Part shown: positions 11,077 to 21,383 of the stretch, one piece after another
Position numbering within the stretch: the stretch's first letter is position 1
How the letters are laid out: every line of letters starts with the position of its first letter
NCBI GenBank assembly: GCA_000733355.1
Contig: JNVV01000032.1
Span: forward strand, 391,134-455,133
Reading direction: 5' to 3'
Source: Falciphora oryzae
Taxonomy: Eukaryota; Ascomycota; Sordariomycetes; Magnaporthales; Magnaporthaceae
DNA: 64,000 bases
Translations under genes and position numbers: made by a program
The notes under the pieces: generated by a model
What the model was told of the DNA's origin: nothing
Databases searched by the model: none
The model's input: only the letters and a program-made list of their open reading frames with translations

Positions 11077-11729
11077 TCAGAGCTTCCCGACGGCCTCGAG
11101 ACCATCCTCGCCATCCATAAGGATGCACCAGCCTTCACTGCCACGGCCGCCGTCGCCGGCGAGCACGGCCGTGAACTTGCACTCCTCGCGAACGAACCGT
11201 ATGGCCTTGTCATCGAAGGAGCCTGGCTGCAGCCAGACTGCGGGAATTCCGAGCTTGCGCGCCTCCTTCAGGACCTCGAGTGTGACTGGAGGCCGCGTGA
11301 TGATGGACACGGAAGTGTCGGCGGCCTCGTCGGCTGGGAGGCTGGAGAGGCTCGGAACGGCATTGTAGGACTTGCCCGATGCTTCGATCGTTTTGGAGGT
11401 CGGGTTTATGGGTGTCACAGGCAGCGATTTCTTGAGATACCACGCGAAAACTGGTGTTAAGTGTGGGAAAAGGTTTTATGAGCCCGTGCCATGTCCAGTT
11501 CAGGGGTAGAGGATCTCGTATCCGAATGACACTCTTATTCTTCATTTTGTCACTCCTTATCTTTCTTCCCCATCCCTTCTTTCCTCGTCTTCGTCTGAGG
11601 TGTTGCTTGCAATTTCAAGAAGAGCATGGCCTCACCTATGTTTCCATACTTTTGGGGGTCGGAGCTGGCGCCAACCACGGCGAAGCGGGACGATGAGAAA
11701 AACGTACGGAGGGCAGTTTCTGTGGTCAT
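11077..11729 (-). CDS. CoA-binding (YccU-type) domain protein
   Basis: Complement of exons 11636-11729 and 11077-11450, 155 residues. The 185-bp intron starts GTGAGG and ends CCAG. Splicing joins DPQKYGNI to VFAWYLKKSLPVTPINP without loss of frame. The sequence is a single Rossmann-like CoA-binding domain. It has a glycine motif FAVVGASSDPQKYG at the N-terminus, then TPINP and a VWLQPGSFDDKAI segment typical of this family. Bacterial and yeast relatives of similar length bind CoA or acyl-CoA, but their reaction is unknown, so only ligand binding is inferred. The start at 11729 matches the family; an upstream in-frame ATG at 11753 would add eight residues. It runs convergently with the FAD gene. 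Confidence 0.88.
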
Positions 11730-12971
11730 TTTGACAATGGGATGTATATACATAGGTAGGATAAGGATGATTGACGGCTAGGCAGGGATTGAACAAAGCA
11801 GCGCAAGTGGGCTCGCTGCCGTGATATAAACGCTGCCGGCGGATTTTCGGGATGGGGACATGAGGGACGGGCGATGACGACTGCCGCTGGGATTGCGCGA
11901 TGCTCCGGAGCTTGAGCGACCCCGCAATTGGCCAATTGTGGCACTTAAGCTCTCGTCCCGCGGAACCATCGCTTGGAAGACGCCGTATTTGTCAACCATA
12001 CCGGATAGGCCCGCTGCGAACCACTTCGGAAGTCCAAGATTTGGAATACTTTCCTCTCGTTGCATCGCAGACGTGACAATTCTGCGCGCATTTACAGGTA
12101 TGGCGGTCGTTGGATCCCGCCGTGAGCACATCAAATACGGAGCTCCACGGGGAAGCCTCGCTGATTCTGGTGATCAGTGGATGTCTTTCAGCCTCCAAGG
12201 TTCTCCATCACTTCAGGACAAGTCCAGCCTAAATGACGTCTCTGCGTTTCCAATGTTCCAGTATGGAAACGAAGCATGGAAGCCAACGGCACGTGTGATC
12301 GCGTTGCGGGAAAGGGGAAGCGGTGGGGGAGAGTCAGGTGGATCCTCAACAGGCGGCCACCCAGCAGGCGCGTTGCCCCGGCAGCGGCAGTCGCAGCCTT
12401 GAACCCTGCACAGCGCATTGGGGCACAGACCACCTACCAGGGAGGAGATTGGGATTGAAATTCCGCTAGTTCGAAAGGAGGCCCCTTTGCTCCCAAGAAC
12501 ACACCGAAACCTCAGTCCCGTCACTTCTCAAGGCCGCGATACATCCTTCGAGCACTCCTTGACCGCGTTCTCGCCCTCGATACACATCGCCCTCGCTTTC
12601 GACGAACCGCTAGCCCTTTCTACGCAACACAGAGCGAAATGGTGAGTAGTCAGACCTCCGCCTCATTGGTGTTCCCGCAACCATTTTGGTGTGGTGTAAA
12701 CAAGCACCGCTGCACCACACGGCCAAACTGGATTTCCTGCCCCTCGTGCCACCACCCGGCAGCCCATTTCCCATTGTCTTTTGCAGCCAGGCGTGACCCG
12801 ATCCACGGCGCACCGCATCCGATCAACGTCAAAATTCTGCCTTCTGCTCAGCGCTCGGGGCTCAACCATTTCGAGCCGCCACCTTTCAATCCACAGAACC
12901 CGGCCCATTGACCTCAACGCGCCGCACCACCTGCCTCGAGAGACTAGACGACCAGGCTTTGAATCTGAATC
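11730..12971. other. Divergent promoter region, with a probable 5' UTR intron of the light-chain gene
   Basis: The region lies between the CoA-binding gene (minus) and the myosin light-chain gene (plus). A credible intron runs 12642-12786 (GTGAGT to TTGCAG) and would lie in the light-chain 5' UTR. No other coding sequence is supported. Confidence 0.5.
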
Positions 12972-13614
12972 ATGGCTTCTAACCACTTCGACGGACAGGC
13001 TTCGACCGACTACAAGGAGGCTTTCTCTTTGTTCGACAAGAGGGGCAACGGCCGCGTCACCGTCGATGCCCTGGGCGACCTGCTGCGGGCCTGCGGCCAG
13101 AACCCGACGCTTGCCGAGATCCGGGAGCAGGAGAAGGTTGTTGGTGGCGCCGACTGTGAGTCGCATTCCAAGCCGTCCTTGACACGGGTGGAACGCCACA
13201 CGTATCTGAAGGAAACACATTTTGACCAAGCATACGCACCACTCAATTCAGTCGACTTCGAGAGCTTCCTGAAGGTCCTCAACCGGCCAGGCGGCTTCCG
13301 TGGCCCTGGCGAGGCCCGCGACTACTATCCCGGTTTCGAGGTTTTCAACAAGAATGAGGATGGCCTGATCGAGGTTGGCAGCATGAAGTACATGCTGCAG
13401 AACCTCGGAGAGAAGATGACGGACGCCGAATTCGAGGAGCTGATGAAGATCGCCAAAGTCGAGACCCGCCCCGACGGCAGGCGGCTGGTCGACTATGTCG
13501 GTAAGCAATCACCATAAGTCCTGGCCGCTGTTGCCTTCCGTATCTTAACAGGAACATCGCTGACGATCCCTGGCCGGAACAACAGACCTTATCAACGTCG
13601 TGATCAGCAACTAG
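12972..13614 (+). CDS. cdc4: Myosin essential light chain, Cdc4-type EF-hand protein
   Basis: Three exons (12972-13155, 13252-13500, 13586-13614) give 153 residues. Splicing restores VVGGADFDFESFLKVLNR and the C-terminus DYVDLINVVISN. It is a calmodulin-fold protein with four degenerate EF-hand units. The conserved KEAFSLFDKRGNGRVTV, LGDLLRACGQNPTLAEI and NRPGGF blocks match fission-yeast Cdc4 and other fungal essential light chains. Those bind IQ motifs of type II and V myosins and are needed for the actomyosin ring at septation. Most loops lack the full set of calcium-binding acids, as usual for this family. A likely 5' UTR intron precedes it, with an odd AUG exactly at its donor site (see findings). 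The gene name rests on motif similarity. Confidence 0.9.
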
Positions 13615-14762
13615 ACTACCTATGGGGACGAGTGGCAACCTGCGGCAGCATCTGTCTATGGAGTCATTCATCGGCAGACGTCGGATTTTCCGGCATGCCT
13701 GCGTTTGGCGACAAGAGCGTTGTAAAGTCGCGACTCCACGGGTTTACAGAAAGTGTCCCGCCAAGACGGCGAGTACAAGGCGTTCGGGAGGTTGTTTAGT
13801 AGCACATGGAGTTATTTGTATGGATGATGATTGGGTTTTATGACAACAGGGGGGTTTGGATCCCCTCGCCGCTGGCTCTGGCCCGGTCGGCGCTTCGTGC
13901 AGAGACAGCATTCAAACATGACGACCTCGTTCGCTGGTCCCTTGGCAGCTTCCTGTGCCGACAATCTCTTGCTGTCCATTGGCGCAACAAAAGCCATCCG
14001 GCCGGGCGCGACGTAAGCACGCTAGTAATATTGTGCCCAATTGTCAGCCTGCTCGACAAGATCAATCTGGCGAGCCACCGAGGCGGAGTTCGGTTGGTCC
14101 TAATGGCCCCTGCGGCAAGTGCGGGGCGTCGACAAGACCCCCAGGCTGGGCGGAATGAACTGTCTGGGCACGCGCTCAGACGAGGCCAGGTTGCCCTGGG
14201 AAAGGTAAGACACGACCAACCAGCACCGCTACCCTGCACCTGTTTGCATCCGTCACATCCCGTTTTCGAAGCATTGAGATCCAATCGTAATTCAATTATC
14301 GTCTCGTTGCATCTGACTCGCAGCAGTTCCTCTCCAACCTGGGCGGCGATTCAAGAAGAGTCGGGCGTCGGGGGAAACAAGCCCAGGCTGCATCCATCAC
14401 AGCACAGGCAGGCATCTGTCGCCAACCGCAGACCCCTCCTCCGCCCACCTGCACCCCTCACCTTCCTCCCTTGCAGCCTGGTGCAGCAGCCTTCCTTCAA
14501 CCTGGCGTCGATATCAAGGAAGCGCCTTTTTTTTCTTGTCCCCTTCTCTGTTTTGTTCTTCGTCCTCGCAGTCGTCATCCTGGCGACCCCACGCTTCTAC
14601 CCGCGCTTCTCGGTCCTCCTCTTCAACTTCCGCAGCCACTCGCCTTTCGGTGCCCAGCGCCCCCTGAGCGCCGGCTTCTCGACAACCACCAAGCTGAATC
14701 TAGCCTCCGCGGCGACGAGCCCCACGAAAGCCTACCGGCCGATCCTCTCGCACCCGACCAGC
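13615..14762. other. Upstream region of the M3 oligopeptidase, partly open in frame
   Basis: About 1.1 kb between the light-chain stop and the peptidase ATG. The peptidase frame is open back to 13806. Its last 60 codons before the ATG look like a mitochondrial presequence (Arg/Ser-rich, no acids), but no suitable AUG is near. No separate gene is seen. Confidence 0.45.
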
Positions 14763-16987
14763 ATGGCTCTCGACAAGTACAAGACCCCGCCTCAGGCGCC
14801 GCCCACCTTCACGGGCACCAAGGACAGCATCGTCGCTGACTCCAAGGCGCTATGCGACACCACGCGGGCCCTGCTCGACAAGCTCGTCGCCGAAATCCCT
14901 GCCGATGACAAGTCCAAGACAACCTGGGAGTCCGTCATGGAGCCCCAGGCCGAGGACGAGAACCACAGCGCCCTGTCGTCTCGCATCCTGGGCTTCTACC
15001 AGTACGTCAGCGCCGACAACGCGCTGCGTGACGCCAGCACCGAGGCCGAGAAGATCATGGACCAGTTCAGCATTGAGTGCAGCATGCGCGAGGACGTCTT
15101 CAAGCTTGTCTCTGCCACGTACGAGGCCTACGGTGGCAAGGATGGCCTGGAAGCTGCCACGAGCATCAGCGGCGAGCAGAAGCGCCTGCTGGACAAGGAC
15201 CAAAAGGGTTACATCAAGAACGGACTTGGCTTGCCCGCCGGCGCCAAGCGCGATCGCTTCAAGGCGATCAAGGAGCGCCTCAGCGAGCTGACCATCAAGT
15301 TCCAGAAGAACCTGAACGAGGAGAGCGGCGGCGTCTGGTTCTCGCCCGAGGAGCTTGACGGGGTCCCGAAGGACACCATAGACACGCTCGAGAAGGGCAC
15401 TGGGGAGAACGATGGAAAGCTCAAGGTCTCGTTCAAGTACCCCGAGCTGTTCCCCACGCTGAAATACGCGACAAACGGGGAGACCAGGCGCGCTCTATTC
15501 GTTGCCAGCGAGAACAAGTGCAACGACAACATCCCGCTCTTCCGCGAGGCCGTCCTTCTTCGGGACGAGGCTGCACGCCTGCTGGGTTACCCCGACCACG
15601 CCACGCTCCGTATCGAGGATAAGATGGCGAAGACCCCTAAGACGGTCAATGACTTCTTGGGTGACCTGCGCAAGCGCCTGGCCCCCGGCGGTGTCAAGGA
15701 GACGGAGCACCTTCTTGAGATCAAGAAGAAGGACACCGAGTCTCGTGGCGCCAAGTTCGACGGCAACTACTATCTGTGGGACCACCGGTTCTACGACACA
15801 CTGATGATCAAGGATGAGTACGGCATTGACGGCAACAAGATTGCCGAGTACTTCCCTCTAAGCAACACCATTGCGGGGATGCTCAAGATTTTTGAGCACC
15901 TCTTTGGATTTGTCTTTGTGGAGTTGACGCCCGAAGACCGCTCGCGCATCAGCCCGACGGGCAAGGGCGAGGATATTGCGTGGCATGAGGATGTCAAGAT
16001 CTTCAGCGTCTGGGACGACGCGACTGAGGGTGAGGGCTTCGTAGGCTACCTGTACCTCGATTTGCATCCTAGGCAGGGCAAGTACGGCCATGCGGCCAAC
16101 TTCAACCTCCAGCCGGGCTTCGTGAAGAAGGACGGGTCGCGTCGTTACCCGGCGACCGCGCTGGTCTGCAACTTCAGCAAGCCAACAGCGACCAAGCCCA
16201 GTCTGCTCAAGCATGATGAGGTCGTGACACTGTTCCATGAACTGGGTCACGGCATCCACGACCTGGCGGGTCGGACTCGCTACAGCCGCTTCCACGGCAC
16301 ATCAACCGTCCGTGACTTCGTTGAGGCGCCTAGCCAGATGCTCGAGAACTGGTGCTGGGCTCCCTCGCAGATCAGGTCGCTGTCGAAGCACTACGAGACT
16401 GGCGAGCCGATCCCTGACGACCTGATTGAGGCGCTCATCAAGACTAAGCACGTCAACGCGGCGCTTTTCAACCTGCGCCAGCTCCACTTTGGCATCTTTG
16501 ACATGACTGTCCACACCCCAGCGACGCATGAGGCGCTGGAGAAGATGGAAATCAGCGGTGTCTACAACGACCTGCGGGCCCAGATCAGCGGCATCAAGGG
16601 GCCCGAGGCTCTCGGTGAGCCGAGGTAAGTCGCCGTGCTACTACTTGAGATGTCTTTATTGTTCCTGTTTCTAAATGCTGACACTCTACTTCTAAACACA
16701 GCACCTGGGGTCACGGTCAGGCCTGCTTCGGTCACTTGATCGGAGGCTATGATGCTGGCTACTACGGCTACCTGTCTTCGCTCGTCTACTCTACCGACAT
16801 GTTCTACAGCGTCTTCCGCAAGGACCCCATGGACGGCAAGGAGGGTAGACGGTACCGCCACACGGTCCTGGAGAAGGGCGGGTCGCAGGAGGAGATGGAG
16901 ACGCTGAAGCAGTTCCTAGGCCGCGAGCCCAGCACCGAGGCCTTCTACCAGGAGCTTGGCCTGGGTGGTGACTCTCAGAAGCTGTAA
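14763..16987 (+). CDS. M3-family zinc oligopeptidase (saccharolysin / thimet oligopeptidase)
   Basis: Two exons, 14763-16624 and 16702-16987, 715 residues, near the usual 700 or so for this family. The 77-bp intron starts GTAAGT and ends ACACAG, and joins GEP to STWGHGQACFGHLIGGYD. The gluzincin site is intact: HELGH at 492-496, with the third zinc ligand Glu521 in FVEAPSQMLENW exactly 25 residues on. The substrate-cap region GHLIGGYDAGYYGYLSS is also present. The enzyme degrades short peptides, up to roughly 17 residues, in the cytosol. Yeast Prd1 is also found in the mitochondrial intermembrane space. The ATG at 14763 starts MALDKYKTPP, a normal cytosolic N-terminus. The frame continues upstream with presequence-like residues but without a good AUG. 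Confidence 0.93.
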
Positions 16988-17004
16988 ATTCTGCTACACC
17001 CCAT

Positions 17005-19832
17005 CTAGGCAAATGTTCTTAGGGCCTTGGCCCACTTCCGGAACCCAACCCGCAGAAACCATTTCCCATGCTTGTGTCTGACCTGGATCTCCCGCCGATG
17101 TCTGATTGGCTGCATCGCTCGTCCACACATTTGTTCCTGTTTGCTCTTCCGCCCTGGCCTGCCCTCGTTATTCCTCTCCCGAATTTTCCGTCTCCTTTCC
17201 TTGCGCAGCTGCATTTTCTCCTCCAGCACCTGCTCCAGCCACCAAGGAGCACCCTCCTGCTCGGATTTCAGTCGCTCACCCATCCTCGTATCTATTCTTT
17301 TTTCCCTCATATTCGCCAGCACTGTCGTTGCCCTCTCTGATCGCCGCCGGGTCGCCGCAAATGTGGTCTTTTGTACGCGATGGACATCAAAAATGAGATC
17401 TAGGGTGCTCTGGACCATTTTGAAGTGCCCCTCGATGACTTCGCTGAAAGCTCCGACGTGGCGATGCTGGAAATTGTCGACAGTCAAGAGTAAAATGATG
17501 TCGACAACATCCCGCCACAGATCCCAGAAGCACACAGCCGAGCCATTTTTGACCTTGCGAGTATACACCGGTTTACCACGGTGCCTCCAGCGAGCTAGCC
17601 GATACTCCCGCATCATGGCCTCGAGCTGCTGTGCCGAGTCCGTGTCCTCCTCGCGCATCTCCACCTGCTCGTCTTCATCCGGGCAGATGCGGCGTTGCAG
17701 CAGCCCCCCGCCATCAGTCCCCATCCAACCGAGGCAGCACGTGCGCGCCATGTTGAGCCTCTCGAACAGCTCCAGTCGCAAGGCTTGAAGGTAGTACTCC
17801 TCCTTTTCCATGCCCGATATCCCACACCAGCGGCTCCACTTATGCAAGAGTTGATTCCTTGATTGATACCAGGTCGCCAACGGCCACCTTGGCCAATGTG
17901 TCTCCGTAGTGGTTTGACGCCGGGATGTTTCCGGGGACATTTTAAACGTGTAGTGCGGCTGGCATCCCCTGGGCGAGCAGCAGCCACGTAAAACGCATGA
18001 TCCCCGAGCGGAGCATTCCTGGCTGGATGAACAGTAGCAGACGCAGCCATCCGTAACAGCCGCATCTGACGTTGTGAGTGTCGTCTTGGCCTGCTGGGCA
18101 AGCCGCGACATTGCGTCCGGTCTGTTTATATTCGCAGTGGGCTTGAGGTGTTCTATCCCCAGCACGCCGGCGATTTGAAACTAGGTGCCCGGGTAGGACT
18201 GATTCCTCAGGACGACCTCGGTCGGGAACACTCTCTGTTCGCTGTGGTGTAGCAGCCAAAGAGTAACGTGAGGGTCCGGGGCATGTAACGGGCCGCGGCT
18301 AGGCCGCCTGCACCACCTGAACAGAACCGTTTGCCCAGAGTCGCCCGAGGCATCGACGTCGTCGAAGCCGGCCTGGAGGAGCGAATCAAGATGGCTTGAG
18401 TACCCGACGTCAGCCCAGCTGCCTTGCTCGATCTTGGCCAAAAAATCGTACGTCGAGAACTCCGAATGGCAAATGAGACCTTCCGGGACCCCTGCCGCAT
18501 AGTAACCCCCCGTCATCGCTCCGATGACTTGCGCGGAGTGTCGCACCAGAGGCTTTCCCGGGAGGAGGCCATATTCCGCGCAGTGGTCGTGCTCAAGGAC
18601 CTCCAGGGCGTAATCGTTGAGCATCCTGCGCCGGCTGGCCAGTTCAACAGCGACCGCCTTGAAGACCGTCTCTCCTACGCCGGGACTCGCCATGCCGAAC
18701 GCAGTTTCGAGGAGAGACGGGGAGCTGTGGGGGGAGAAGATGGCGGTCGGTGTTCGTAGGAGTTTGCCGAACGAATCCAGATCATGTTATTGCAAGGCCA
18801 GATAGAGCGCTGCACGGACTTCACAGCCCAAGCCGACCACGTACTCGAGGCCCTCCGGCCACCCGAGAGCCATCTCCGCTGCAGACGCATTGCAAAACTT
18901 TTCTGGCCCCCAAGACATACTCCTGACCTCGTGGGTATCATTCTTGAAGAAGATCTCCGTCCGGAGCTGGTGTTTGTCAGTGGATTGTAGACGGCTTAGA
19001 TCTTGCGTCGAGTGGCCGGCCATCAGGAGAACCGTGGTCGGGGCTCGAGCTGAAAGATGAACTTGTGCCTTGGTGCGGGATGCCGAGGCGGCGATCTTGC
19101 AGAAGGCTCGCAGCGAGTCCGACAGATAGCAGATCGAGTCTGCAGTGGACGCCCTCGAAATTGTGGGCTAGCTGGCCGTCGATATGGGCCCGGGTCTGCC
19201 TGAAGCCAGAGTCGAGACCGTTCTGTATCGCCGTGGTTGTGGCCTCGGTCGCTTTGATATCAGGACCGATGGTACCCTCGGCGAGTCGGAGCGTGCGAGC
19301 GACATTGTCTCTTGCAGAGCGTAGCCAAAATTAGTTGCTGGCGTAGCTAGGGTCCACAGCGCGGATCGGAAATAGCACCACGAACCTGATGAGGCCTTGC
19401 GACTCCGCCAAGATGATCTGCAGTTCACCTTTGACCTCCTGGTCTAGGCGATCTAACCTGAGGCGCTCGGTCCGCACCTCGTCACGCATCTGCAGGCAGC
19501 GAGCCCGGCCCAAGGTCCGTTTGAAGGCATCGCGTTTGCGCTTGTCGGCCGCGCCGACGAGGGATTCGAGTTTGCCGACTAGGCTCTTGACGGTCCCTTT
19601 CAACTGGGAAGCCGGCCGTGAGAGACGGGCATACTGTCCCGGTGTAAGGTCATTGACGATTGTCGGCAGGCCCTCGACCCGCTCGGCCGAATGCGTAAGA
19701 TCATCGATGATTCCAGCGACCTCCGTCGGGGCGCCTGAGAAGCTTGACGACCCCCAGAATCGACTTGACAGCACCGATGCCGAGCTCGGCCCCAGCTGTC
19801 GCAGCACCAAGAGCGCTTAGCGGGTCAGCCAT
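17005..19832 (-). pseudogene. Degenerate ankyrin / STAND-type regulatory gene
   Basis: The minus strand starts at 19832 with MADPLSALGAATAGAELGIG, the typical start of a large fungal ankyrin/STAND family. The frame breaks after VKLL (about 19740) and family-like sequence resumes in another frame (GAPTEVAGIIDDLTHSAERV onward). The middle domain (TEIFFKNDTHEVRSMSWGPE, then AAEMALGWPEGLEYVVGLG) is cut by an in-frame TAA at 18787-18789. Further conserved sequence ends at an in-frame TAG at 18181-18183. The last piece, open from 18180 to 17005, carries the cysteine-rich DGCVCYCSSS motif and the FWDLWRDVVDIIL block of the family C-terminus. Its final 130 or so codons are not recognisable and end only 17 bp from the facing peptidase gene. 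Intact relatives are intracellular proteins thought to act in signalling or non-self recognition. With a frameshift and two stops this copy is almost surely dead. Unrecognised introns could explain part of it. Confidence 0.75.
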
Positions 19833-20574
19833 AACGGCGTAGAAGGCTGCCCCAGTTGGCCGGAAGTGCGAGGGGAAAGGCCAACAACACCGATGAGGGA
19901 AAGAAAATCATGGTGGGCATGAAAGAACCAGCGGGAACGGTGCAGGCTCCAGGGGCTGGCGACGAATCAACGGTGCTGGGGTCTTTCTGCCACCCACATC
20001 CATACCAGTGCTGCCTGGATGGTGACGAGGCAGTGGAACATCCAACAAGTGATACGTCAATTGATTGGGCCGAGAATGTAGGTAGGGACCCGGTCGCGTA
20101 ACATCCACGGACGGCCTTGGACAGTTCGGATCCAGGCGTTGCGTTTTCGCACTTGGGATATGATCACCCTATCGCCCAGGATGGGAGCAGACGCGCCGGG
20201 CCAGTGCAGGATCCAGCACCAGATAGATGTGCCATGTCGACCCGACCAGCAGCTCCCTCTTGCAGCTCGGACGTGGTGAAATACGAGTGGCACCCGATTG
20301 CAGGCATTGAATCGTGTAACATCCATTGAGCACACCCTTTCGGCACCGAATCCGAGCAGCCAAGCCCGCCCGACGCCATCAATGCCCCTAATTTGTAATA
20401 CCCATGCGGGCATCAAGCGCGAGTACAAATATCGGGGTAAACCAGCGTGTCTGCAGATGCCATTTCGCATGGACACTGCTCACCTGCATGTGTTGGTCTC
20501 ACCAACTCTCTTGCTCCCAGGACTGCCCGTGTTAGCTGCACGATTTCGCCTCGGAAAATACCAGAGCAGACAAT
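19833..20574. other. Intergenic, between the ankyrin pseudogene and the EthD gene
   Basis: Divergent upstream region of about 740 bp. No coding sequence is supported. Confidence 0.5.
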
Positions 20575-21099
20575 ATGGCGACAGGCAACCCCCCAGATCT
20601 CCCGGCGCTCACAGGCCCGCCGCCGAAGCCCGGGAAATACGCCAAGCTCTCGGTCCATTTCAAGAAGCGGCCCGACATCTCGGACGAATATTTCTTCAGT
20701 TATTGGGCCAACAACCACGTCTCGGCTTTCATGTCCTTCAGCGTCGGACAGGACAAGATCAAAGGCTATAGCCAGGTATGTCTCGCTCGCTGCTCCCTCC
20801 CACGCCAGCGGCCTCATCATGGCTATTCCCTTTGGTAGACGTCTACTCTGACAACCAAAAATCCCTGGGAACAGCGCCACGTCACTGCCGAGATGAAGGA
20901 GATTGCCAAGGGCCTGGGGATGCCGGTTCTGGACTGCGACGCCGTCGCCGAGCTCTGGGTCGAGTCTGCGGAAGATCTCAAAGGCCTGATGGCGCTGCCC
21001 GAGTGGCAGAAAATGGCAACGGATGATAATCCGATATTTTCCCTGCCTCCAGACTCCATCGTCTTGGGGTTCGACCATGTCATCTGGGACCGCAGATAG
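20575..21099 (+). CDS. EthD-domain (dimeric alpha-beta barrel) protein
   Basis: Two exons, 20575-20775 and 20875-21099, give 141 residues, the usual size. The 99-bp intron runs from GTATGT to GGAACAG and joins KIKGYSQ to RHVTAEMKEIAKG. The domain shows the ferredoxin-like pattern of the family: KYAKLSVHFKKRPDISDEYF, then SYWANNHV, then AELWVESAEDLKGLMALPEW and a final DPPDSIVLG-like strand. Relatives form dimers that bind or rearrange aromatic or polyketide compounds. Some sit in secondary-metabolite clusters, and others (EthD) accompany P450 ether degradation. No polyketide synthase lies in this window, so the substrate is open. It faces the HET gene, with 284 bp between stop codons. Confidence 0.87.
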
Positions 21100-21383
21100 G
21101 GGGCAACCATGGAAGGGATGCTTTGGAAGGTATATGTCCAGGTAAAGATGCGCTGGCTCATTAGGCGAACGCTGAGGTTCTTTTTTATTATCCATCGGGG
21201 CAAGCGTTTGAGTCCTCATGATAAGCATTACAAATTAACGGAGAGATACGGTCAAAGAGCTCTTGCATCTGTTCAAACAACATGAAACTACATGATGCCC
21301 ACTCCATCCCCAAAGAGACATACGTCTCCCCATCTCCAGGTCCGTGCTCTGGCTCGACCGCCCCTAATTACTGTCATATATCA

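Noticed and set aside
13806..14762. 940-codon single frame for the M3 peptidase starting at 13806
   Set aside because: The upstream part is low-complexity leader sequence with no family similarity. Only the last 60 or so codons before 14763 look like possible protein, and these are reported as a finding.
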